Source: JAWKUK01 sp041398605 (GTDB lineage Bacteria > Planctomycetota > UBA1135 > GCA-002686595). From it: 64,000 bases of DNA. A program made the position numbers and the translations under genes. Below are positions 25,799 through 35,300 of the stretch, piece by piece. How positions within the stretch are numbered: the first letter of the stretch is position 1; each line of letters begins with the position of its first letter. Below the pieces are notes generated by a model that had not been told where the DNA came from, did not search any database, and saw only the letters and a list, made by a program, of their open reading frames with translations. The stretch covers positions 440,524 through 504,523 of the forward strand of contig JAWKUK010000004.1 in the NCBI GenBank assembly GCA_041398605.1, written 5' to 3'.

Positions 25799-26374
25799 AT
25801 GTCCCCCACACTGCGCCCAGGCTTCGGTCGCCGCGTGCTCAGCGCGCTGCTCATCGTCGGCTGCATCGGATGCGACCAAGCGACGAAGCGCCTCGCGGTG
25901 GACCACCTCGCGGGCGCGCCGCCGCGCGAGTACCTGGGCGGCACCGTCCGCATCGTCTACGCGGAGAACCGAGGCGCGTTCCTCGGACTTGGCGGCGACT
26001 GGTCCGAGCGCGCGCGCATCACAGTGTTCGTCGTCCTGACCGGCGCGATCCTCGCGTGGGCGACCTGGGCGCTCCTGCGCCGGCGCGACGCGAGCGCGCT
26101 CGAGCGCCTCGGGCTGCTGCTGTTGGTGGGCGGCGGCGCCGGGAACCTGATCGATCGCGTGCGGCTCGGCTACGTCGTCGACTTCATGAACCTCGGGCTC
26201 GGTCCCGTTCGAACGGGGATCTTCAACGTCGCCGATGTCGTGCTCATGATCGGCCTCGCTGCGCTCGTGCTCGCGCCGCGGACACGCTCCCCGTTGGACG
26301 CCACCCTCAGCGCGGCGCAAGCGCCGCGAGGAACTGTCGAGCCGCCGCCTCGACATCGTAGTCCTCGCCAGTGA
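25799..26374 (+). CDS. lspA: Lipoprotein signal peptidase (LspA)
   Basis: LspA cleaves the signal peptide of diacylglyceryl-modified prolipoproteins in the inner membrane. The 191-residue protein shows four membrane helices and the family motifs CDQATKRLA near 25-33, ENRGAFLGL near 56-64, GAGNLIDRV near 113-121, and the two catalytic aspartates Asp128 (VVDFMN) and Asp146 (NVADVVL). ATG 25799 or the in-frame ATG at 25793 could start it. A charged C-terminal tail of about 30 residues extends past the last helix and overlaps the 3' end of the opposite-strand kinase gene by 68 bases. Lipoproteins in the window, such as the phosphoesterase at 11828, would be substrates. Confidence 0.92.
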   Translation: MSPTLRPGFGRRVLSALLIVGCIGCDQATKRLAVDHLAGAPPREYLGGTVRIVYAENRGAFLGLGGDWSERARITVFVVLTGAILAWATWALLRRRDASALERLGLLLLVGGGAGNLIDRVRLGYVVDFMNLGLGPVRTGIFNVADVVLMIGLAALVLAPRTRSPLDATLSAAQAPRGTVEPPPRHRSPRQ

Positions 26375-29111
26375 TCGCCGAGGTCGCGCGCAAGCCGCTG
26401 CCCCCGATCGCATCGAGGAGCTCCGAGAGCAGCGCCCGGCTCGGCGTCGGGTCGAACGGGTCACGACCTTCGCCCCCGGCGGCGACAGCGCGCGCCTGCG
26501 CGCGGTGCGCGACCAACATGAGCACGGCATCCGCGTGGTCACCCGACCAGGGAGAGGCGGCGCGCTCGGCGGCCTCCAAGCGCTCCAGCGCGGCCTCGCA
26601 CAGCAGCGGTTCGCCGCGCGCCTGCCGGCTCAGCGCGTCGGCGCGCAGCACCGACAGCGTATTCGGGTGGGTCGGGCCGAGCGTGCGCTGGAACGCCGCG
26701 ACGAGCGCGAGCGCTTCGCACAACGGCGCCACCTCGGCTTGGCGCCCAAGCTCGATGAGCGCAGCGAGCTGCATCTGGCGCACGCGCAGCACGACCGGAT
26801 GCTCGCGCGGCAGGCGCTGAACGAGCTGCACGGCGAGCGCCTCGAGCTCCGGTAGGGCCTCATCGAACCGCGCGAGGCGCGCGAGCGCCTCCGCCAGCGC
26901 CATGCGCGCCTGCAGCGTCAGGAGGTGGTCCGGGCCGCGCGTCTCGTTCAACCCAGCGAAGGCTGACTGCGCGAGCGCGAGCGCGGCGTCGAAGCGCCCT
27001 TCGAGCTTCTCGAGGTCCCCGAGCGTCAGCTCGAACCGCGCGCGCTCCGTGCCGAGGCTCGCCTCGGAGCGCCGCTCAGGGTCGCGCGTCCGCTCATCGT
27101 CCCAGGCGAGCGCATCGGCGAGCAGCGGTCGCGCGGCGACAAGGTCGCCGGACTCCTTGTACGCCACGCCCAAGAGGCCGCGCACACGCGCGAGCTCTGC
27201 GTCCTGGAGGCCGCGCGCCTCCAAGGTCGCGACGCAGCGCGCGCGTAGCGCGAGCGCGCGCTCGAACGCGCCGGTCTGTTGGGCGTGGTCCGCCAAGGAC
27301 GACAGATAGGGAATGAGGCGCGGGTCTGCCTCAGCGAACAACCCGCTCGCGAGCTCGAGCGCGCGCTCGAGCTGCGCGTTCGCCTCTTCAAAGCGGCGTT
27401 GCAGGTCGAGGTTGTGCCCTGAATGACGCAGCGCGCGCGCCAAGCGCTCGACCGCGGTGAGGTCCGTAGCGTCGTCCGCGACGCGCTGCGAATAGTATGC
27501 GATCGCAGCATCGAGGTGCGGCTGCGCAGACCGCGAGTCGCTGAGCGCTCCGAACAGCTCGCCGAGCGCGAGCTCAACCCGCGCCTGCGAGCGCGGCCGC
27601 GAATCGAGGCGCCCGAGCTCATCCGCGCCGAGCTGCAACATCTCGCGCGCGTCGGGTACACGACCGCCGTTTCGCTCGGGGTCCGCGCGCTCAAACATCC
27701 CGAGCGTGAACGCGGCCATGTCTTCGAGCTCCCGATTCGCCTCCAGCGCTGCCTCTTTCGCCGCGGTCTCCGCGGTCAGGCGCGCGGCGAGCGCGTCGCG
27801 GTGGCGCTCCGCTTGCCACCAGAAGACGGACGGCGCGCCCACGCCGAGGGCGACCGCGAGCGCGACCGCTGACGCGAGCGCCGGCCGCCGCTGGGCCCAG
27901 CGCACGACTCGCTCGGGGGCCCCCGGAGGACGAGCCGCTACCGGTCGCCGCGCGAGCAGCGCCTCGAGGTCCGCGCAAAGCTCCGCGGCATCGGGATAGC
28001 GGTCCCCTGCCCGAAGCGCCATGGCTTGCGCGACGACCGTCTCGACATCGCGCGAGATGAGGCGGTTGCGTGCACGCAGTCGGTCTGGGCCGCCCGCCAC
28101 AATCGCGCGCTCGATCTCCAACGACGTCTCGCCTGCGTAGGGCGGCTGGAGCGCCAACATCTCGTAGAGCGTCACGCCGAGCGCGTAAACGTCGCTGCGT
28201 ACGTCTGACGTGTCGCTGTCTCCACGCGAGGTCAGCCGCTCGGGGGCCATGTAAACGAGCGTCCCCACAGGTCGCCCCGGCGCGGTCATGCGCGCGGCCG
28301 CGCCACCGGCGCCCTCGAGGCCAGGGGCGGTCAGGCCGAAATCGATCAAGACGACGCGCCCCGAACGTTCGACCATCACATTGGAGGGCTTGACGTCGCG
28401 ATGCAGCACGCCCTGGCCATGTGCGTGGACAAGCGCTTGCCCTACTTGCAAGCACACCCGCACGACGGCGTCGACCCAGCTCCCTTGAAACGTCGCAGGA
28501 GGGGCGCCTTGGCCCCCGATGGCCTCAAAGAGGTCCGTGCCCTGCAGCGACTCTGGCGCCCGCCCGTCCAACGCGTTGAGGACGTCCGCGAGCGTCGCGC
28601 CCTCGAGCAGCTCCATTGCAAAATAGGGCAGCGCGCCGCCCTGCGCCGCGCCAACGCTGTGGATCGAGACGATCCCCGTGTGCTTGAGGCGCGCGACGGT
28701 CTCGACCTCGCGCTGGAAACGTGCGAGCGCGCCGTCGAAATAGAGCCGCTCGGGCCGAATCAACTTCAGCGCGACGTCACGGTCGAGGCTCAGTTCGCGC
28801 GCGCGGTAGACGAGCCCCATTCCGCCGCTCCCGAGCAGCTCCAGCCCCGCGAAGCCAGAGATCTCCGGCGGCGCGACCCAAGCCGACGCAGGCACCGGCG
28901 GCAGGTCGTGGTGCAACAGCAAGCGGAGACGATGGCGCAGCTCGTCGGCGAGCTCCGGATGCTCGTGAGCTGCGCGCTCGAGCGCCTCCGCCCATTCGTG
29001 CTCGGGCGCCTCGAGGCAGCGCGCCATGACCTCTTCCACAGGATCGAGAGAGCCTGCCAAGCGCTGCGCCTCCAGCGAGTCGCGGTCGGGGGCGTCGGGA
29101 TTGAGCTGCAT
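26307..29111 (-). CDS. Transmembrane Ser/Thr protein kinase with TPR sensor region
   Basis: The 934-residue protein has an N-terminal helical part (1-85), a complete Hanks-type kinase domain (GSGGMG at 94-99, Lys116 in ALKLI, HRDVKPSN at 237-244, DFG at 257-259, APE around 289-291), one membrane helix (about 411-432) and a long extracytoplasmic-side region of TPR-like helical pairs to the C-terminus (for example ALALRARCVATLEARG, FDEALPELEALAV). This is a common planctomycete kinase layout. All catalytic residues are present, so it should be active; its partners are unknown. ATG 29111 is the natural start. It is divergent from the ndvB-like gene and convergent with lspA. Confidence 0.9.
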   Translation of the reverse strand: MQLNPDAPDRDSLEAQRLAGSLDPVEEVMARCLEAPEHEWAEALERAAHEHPELADELRHRLRLLLHHDLPPVPASAWVAPPEISGFAGLELLGSGGMGLVYRARELSLDRDVALKLIRPERLYFDGALARFQREVETVARLKHTGIVSIHSVGAAQGGALPYFAMELLEGATLADVLNALDGRAPESLQGTDLFEAIGGQGAPPATFQGSWVDAVVRVCLQVGQALVHAHGQGVLHRDVKPSNVMVERSGRVVLIDFGLTAPGLEGAGGAAARMTAPGRPVGTLVYMAPERLTSRGDSDTSDVRSDVYALGVTLYEMLALQPPYAGETSLEIERAIVAGGPDRLRARNRLISRDVETVVAQAMALRAGDRYPDAAELCADLEALLARRPVAARPPGAPERVVRWAQRRPALASAVALAVALGVGAPSVFWWQAERHRDALAARLTAETAAKEAALEANRELEDMAAFTLGMFERADPERNGGRVPDAREMLQLGADELGRLDSRPRSQARVELALGELFGALSDSRSAQPHLDAAIAYYSQRVADDATDLTAVERLARALRHSGHNLDLQRRFEEANAQLERALELASGLFAEADPRLIPYLSSLADHAQQTGAFERALALRARCVATLEARGLQDAELARVRGLLGVAYKESGDLVAARPLLADALAWDDERTRDPERRSEASLGTERARFELTLGDLEKLEGRFDAALALAQSAFAGLNETRGPDHLLTLQARMALAEALARLARFDEALPELEALAVQLVQRLPREHPVVLRVRQMQLAALIELGRQAEVAPLCEALALVAAFQRTLGPTHPNTLSVLRADALSRQARGEPLLCEAALERLEAAERAASPWSGDHADAVLMLVAHRAQARAVAAGGEGRDPFDPTPSRALLSELLDAIGGSGLRATSAITGEDYDVEAAARQFLAALAPR

Positions 29112-29336
29112 CGTCGATGGTCAAAGATAACAGTAGAGCGAATGAATGAGCGCGCGTGAGGAGCATTGGGACCGCATGAATTGTCCCAAATCACGCGATT
29201 CCATCCGACACGCGCAATCCTGAATGCGGCGGACTACGATCGGAACACGCTGCGAGCAGCCGCGCCTTCGCGCGGTCGCACGGGCGCCTCGCTCTTGAAC
29301 AATCTCAGCCCAACGCTTCGGCGCACCGCCCCTCCC
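29112..29336. promoter_or_regulatory. Divergent control region between the TPR kinase and the ndvB-like gene
   Basis: This 225-base stretch is less GC-rich than the genes on either side, with TCAAAGATAACAGTAGAG at 29121-29138. It holds a possible 15-codon leader frame (ATG 29176 to stop 29223) preceded by GAGGAG at 29158-29163. A longer in-frame start for the ndvB-like protein at TTG 29166 is possible, but third-position GC is low over this part, so I regard it as mostly non-coding. Confidence 0.35.
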
Positions 29337-32300
29337 GTGGGCGCTGCGTGCGCACGCCCTATCGGCCTCGATTCCAGCCCGCTCCACGGCGAGCTGCTCG
29401 GCACCGAGCGCCTGGAAGAGCGCGCCCGTGCGCTCGCCGCGGGCTTTACCGTCTCTCGCAGCCCCCGGCGCGGCACGCTGAAGCTGCAACGACGGCTTGC
29501 CGAAGACCAACGAGCGTTGCAGCAAGCCTATCGCGCGCTCGCGGATGACGCACGCCATGGCCTCCCGGTCTCGCCTGCGACAGAGTGGTTGCTGGACAAT
29601 TTCCACCTCATAGAAGGCGAAATCCGGGAGATCCGGCTGCACCTCCCGACGCGCTACTACCGCGAGCTGCCGAAGCTGGCCGCGCGCGAGCACGCCGGCA
29701 CAGCCCGCGTGTACGCCATGGCCGTCGAGCTCTTGCGCTACAGCGACGCGCGGCTAGATCGCGAGCGGCTGACCCAGTTCATCTACGCGTTCCAGTCGGT
29801 GACGCCGCTCAGCATCGGCGAGCTCTGGGCCTGGCCGAGCATGCTGAAGCTCGCGCTCGTCGAGCACTTGCGACGGCTCGCCGAGGAGATGCTCGAGAGC
29901 CGGCGCGGCCGCCGCGACGCCGACGCATGCTTTGGCGAGTTCGAGAAGGCACAGCACCGCGGCGCGCTCCCCCCGCTCCCTGCCGTGTTTCACGTCGCGT
30001 TCGTCGACCAACTGCTGCAGCGCATGCGGGAGTTCGGCGCTGGGGCCGCCGACGTGCGGCGCCAGCTCGAGGTGCACCTCGGAGCAGCGGAAACGACGGT
30101 GGAAGAGGCGGTACGTGCCGAGCACCAGCGGCAGGCGATGTACCACTTGTCGATGGGCAACTCGATTACGAGCCTGCGCATGTGCGCGACCATCGACTGG
30201 AACGACTTCGTCGAAGAGGTCAGCCTAGTCGAGCGCGTCCTCCGGCGCGACCCCGCCGGCGTCTACGGACAGATGGACTTCGGCAGTCGCGACGGCTACC
30301 GACATGCCGTCGAAGAGCTCGCCGATCCGACCGGCGAGGCCCAGGTCCGCGTCGCACTTCGCGCGCTCGAGAGCGCGCGCCAAGGGGCGCAGAAGCCGGG
30401 CGCCGAGACGATCTGCGCGCACGTCGGGTACCACCTAGTCGGGGCCGGGCGCGAGGGATTGGAGAGCGACGTCGCCCACGATCCAAAGCCGCGCCAGCGC
30501 GCCAACAAGTGGCTCCGCGCGCACGCGTCGCCGATCTACCTGAGCGCGCTCGCTGTGATTACGGGGCTCTGCGTCGCGCTCGCCGTCAGCGTCGGCCGCG
30601 CGGCGCACGCACCGGCTTGGAGCGACGTTTGCATCGCCATGTTGGTGCTCCTCCCCGCCAGCGAGCTCGCCGCAGCGCTGGTGAATCGCCTCGTACACAG
30701 GCTCGTGAAGCCCAAGGCTTTGCCGCGGCTCGACCTGAGGACCGGCGTCCCCGAGCGCGCACGCACGATGGTCATCGTGCCGACGATGTTGACCTCGAAC
30801 GAGGTCGCCCAAGCTCTGGTCGACAACCTCGAGGTCCATGCGCTCGGCAACATGGACGCGCAGGTCCACTTTGCGCTCCTGACGGACTTCCCTGACGCCG
30901 CGACCGAGCACATCGAGGGCGAGGAGGCAGTCCTGGCGGTCGCAGTCGCAGGCATCGAAGCGCTCAATGCCCGCTATGCGTCGGACAAAGCCGATCGGTT
31001 CTTTCTCTTTCACCGCGCCCGCCTTTGGAACGTCAGCGAAGGCGTCTGGATGGGCTGGGAGCGCAAGCGCGGCAAGATCGATGAGTTCAACCGCCTGTTA
31101 CGTGGCGCCGCCGACACGAGCTTCTGCTTGCAGGTCGGCGACCGCGAAGTGCTGCCCTTCGTGCGCTACTGCCTGACGCTCGACAGCGATACGCGGCTCC
31201 CACGCGACGCAGCGCAGCAGCTGATCGGGATCATCGAACACCCCCTCAACCGCCCGCGGTTCGACCAGGAGCTGGGGCGCGTCGTCGAGGGCTACGGCAT
31301 CCTCCAGCCGCGCGTGAGCGTCACGATGGCGAGCGCCGCAGGCTCCTTGTTCGCGCGCGTCTACGCGGGCCATACTGGGATCGACCCCTACACGACTGCG
31401 GTCTCCGACACCTACCAGGACCTGTTCGGTGAAGGGAGCTTCACCGGGAAGGGGCTCTACGACGTGGACGCCTTCGCCTTGTCTCTCAAAGGGCGAGTGC
31501 CAGAGAACGCGCTCCTTTCACACGACCTGTTCGAGGGCCTGTTCGCGCGCTGCGCGCTAGTCACCGACGTCGAGCTCGTCGACGACTTTCCGTCGAGCGT
31601 GCTCGCGCACGCGCGGCGCCAACACCGTTGGGTCCGAGGGGATTGGCAGATCCTCTTTGCGATGCTACCGCTGGCCCCCAAAGGTCCGGAGGTCCGGCGC
31701 AGCCGCCTTCCGGTGATCGCGCGTTGGAAGATCTTGGACAACATGCGGCGCAGCTTGGTGGCGCCGGCGCTGGTCGCGCTGCTCATCTCAGCCTGGACAT
31801 GGCTCCCGGGCTCGGCGCTTGGCTGGACCCTCGCGGTGCTCGCGGTGCTCGCGTTCCCGCTGTTCTCGCCGCTCGCGCAGCTCTTGCGTGGGCCGCGCGC
31901 GCAGCAACCCTTCCGGGTCTTCGTTCAAGACGTCGTCGCCGAGCTGAAGACCGCCGGCGCGCAAGCGCTGCTCGCCGCGATGCTGCTCGCCTACCACGCC
32001 GGCGAGATGGTGCATGCCATCGTGCTGACCCTGATCCGCATGGTGTTGACCCAACACCGCCTGCTCGAGTGGGAGACTGCGGCGATCACTGCAGCGCGCT
32101 CGACTGGCCTGCTCGCCAAGCGCGGCCCGCGCGTGTTCGTGATCGAGATGTGGACGGGCCCAGCCACGGCGCTCCTCGCCTTGGCGGGCGTACTTACGCT
32201 GCGGACCGCAGCGCTGCCCACCGCGGCGCCCTTTATCGCCGCGTGGCTGGCGTCGCCCTGGATCGCGTGGTGGCTAAGCCGCCCAACGGTGCAGCCGCGG

Positions 32301-35300
32301 CTCGTGCTCGACCCGAAGGACGCAACGGAGCTGCGCCTCGTCGCGCGTCAGACCTGGCACTACTTTGAACGCTTCGTCACAGCCGCAGACAACTGGCTGC
32401 CCCCTGACAACGTGCAGGAAGGTCCCGAACCGGAGGTCGCGCACCGGACGTCGCCGACGAACATCGGCATGGGTCTCTTATCGACGCTCGCCGCGCACGA
32501 CTTCGGGTACATCGGCGCCGCGCAACTCGCGGAGCGCATTGACAACACACTGACGACGCTCGAGGGCCTCGAGCGACATGCAGGGCACCTGCTCAACTGG
32601 TACGAGACGACGACCCTTGCGCCGCTGCATCCGCGGTACGTCTCAACGGTCGATAGCGGCAACCTCGCTGGCGCATTGATGACCCTCGGCGCAGGGCTGC
32701 GCGAGGTCGCGACAGGCGACGGAGACGCAGGGCTTGCCTGCATAGGGGCCGCCGACACGGCGGCCGTCCTCGGCGCTGCGATCGCGCAGGTCAGTGGCCG
32801 GCGGGGCGCGACGGCTGCGCTCCAAGCGCATTGTCGGGCTGCGGCGCAGGAGCTCATTGCGCTGAGCCTCGAGCTCAGCTCAGGCCCGCCGGCGCGCCGC
32901 GTCGGGGCGGCAGAGCTGCGCGGACAGAGCCTGCGCGCCCGGCTGGCAGAGGTCTCCGCGGCCGCGCCGGCCGGCGGAGACGCGGCGCGCGTCTTGACGT
33001 GGGGCCGCCTGCTTGAGGACGCGCTGAATGGGCTTGCGACTTGTGCGCTGCGACCCGAGCCCGTACGCCGTTGCTTGAGCGAGCTCGCCCAACGCGCTGA
33101 CGCGCTCGCTGACGCGATGCAATGGCAGTTCCTCTACGACCGCGGCCTGCGCGTCTTCTCCATCGGCTTCCGCCTGGCGGACGCCAACGGACCGGGGCGC
33201 CTGGACGCCTCACACTACGACCTCCTCGCGTCCGAGGCGCGGCTCGCGAGCTTCATCGCCATCGCGCGCGGAGAGGTCCCGCAAGAGCATTGGTTCCGGC
33301 TGTCGCGCGCCTTGGTGAGCGCGGAGGGATGCACAACCCTGGTGTCGTGGAGCGGCTCAATGTTCGAGTACCTCATGCCGCTCTTGATCCTGCGCAGCCA
33401 CCCTGAGACGCTGCTCGAGAGCGCCTGTCACCAGGCTGTCGTGGCGCAGATCCAGTATGGCCGGCGCCAGAGCGTGCCCTGGGGCATCTCGGAGTCAGCG
33501 TTCCACGTCACGGACCCGCACGGCAACTACCAATACCGCGCCTTTGGTGTCCCTGGCCTCGGCTTGAAGCGCGGGCTCGCGGACGACCTCGTCGTCGCGC
33601 CCTACGCCACCGCGCTCGCGACGCTCGTCGACCCAACCGCAGCGACGGAGAACTTCAGACGGCTCGCTTCGGAAGGCGCACAGGGCGACTTCGGCTTCGT
33701 TGAGGCCCTCGACTACACGCCGCGCAGCTCGACCGAGCCCCACCAGGGCGGCGTGAGTGACGTAGGCGGTGCGCAAGGGGTTCGGGCGTACTTTGCGCAC
33801 CACCAAGGGATGAGCATGGTCGCGCTCGCCAACGCTGTGCTCGGGACGCCAATGGTGCACCGGTTCCACTCCGACCCGCGGGTGCAGGCCACCGAGCCGC
33901 TCTTACAGGAGCGCGTGCCGCGCTACGTGCCCGTCATTCGCCCCCGGCCGATCGAAGCGACCCGGGTCGAACCGGTGCTGCCCGCCTCGTCACCGCGTCG
34001 CTTCCGGTCTCCAGACACACTGTTCCCGAGCGCGCACTTCCTCTCGAACGGTCACTACGCGGTCGTCATCACCAACGCGGGCGGAGGCGCCAGCACCTGG
34101 CGTGAGTTCGCGGTGACTCGTAAGCGCGAAGACCCAACTTGCGACGCAGGGAGCCAGTTTCTCTATCTGCGCGACGTCCGCAGCGGAATGGTCTGGTCGG
34201 CGTCCTACCAGCCCGTCTGCCGACAGCCCGACCGATTCGAGGTCATCTTCAACGCCGACCACGCGTTGTTCATGCGGCGTGACGACGGGATCGAGACGCA
34301 GCTCGAGGTCACGGTCTCCCCGGAGGACGACGTCGAAGTGCGCCGGGTCTCCCTGCAGAACCACAGCGACGTCCTACGGGAAGTGGAGGTCACGAGCATG
34401 GTCGAGGTCGTGCTCGCGCTCCCGGCTGACGACCTCTCGCACCCGACGTTCCAAAAGCTCTTCCTCGAGACCGAGTACGTCCCGAGCTCCGCAGCGCTGC
34501 TTTGTGGGCGGCGTCCGCGGTCCGCGAGCGAGACGACGCTGTGGGCCGTGCACGTCCTGTGCGCCGAGAGCGGCGTCCACGGCGCCGTCGAATGGGAGAC
34601 CGACCGGCAGCGCTTCCTCGGCCGCGGTCGCACCGCCGAAGACCCCATCGCCCTCGACGGACGCGCGCTGTCCGGCACCACCGGGGCCGTGCTCGATCCG
34701 GCGCTCTGCCTGCGCCGACGCGTGCGCATCGCCCCCGGGGGCAATGTCCGGCTGGCGTTTGCGACGGGCGTCGCCACAAGCCGCGCGGGCGCGCTGGCGC
34801 TGGCGGAGAAATACAGCGACCCCTCGTCCGCGGCGCGCACGTTCGCGCTCGCGAGCACGCAGCCGCGGATGCGGCTGCACCACCTCGGCGTGTCTATGCT
34901 CGAGGCGGAGCTCTACGACCAACTCGCCTCTCACGTGCTGTGGACCGACGCCGCGCTGCGCGCGTCCCCCGCGACGCTCGCGGAGAACACCCTGGGTCAA
35001 TCCGGACTCTGGATGCACGGCGTCTCCGGGGACCTGCCCATCCTCGTCGTGCGCGTCGTACGCGACGACAACCTGCGCTTGGTGCGCCAGGTCTTGAGCG
35101 CGCAAGAGTCCTGGCGCCTGAAGGGCCTGCTCGCCGACGTCGTCCTCCTGAATGAGTTCCCGCTGAGCTACCTGGACGAGATGCACGAGCAGCTCGCGGG
35201 GCTCTTGGAGAAGGGCTCGTGGGCGGCGTGGCGGGACCGTCGCGGGGGCGTCTTCCTCCTGCGCAGTGACGCGATGCCGGCGGCGTCGCGCGTGGTGCTG

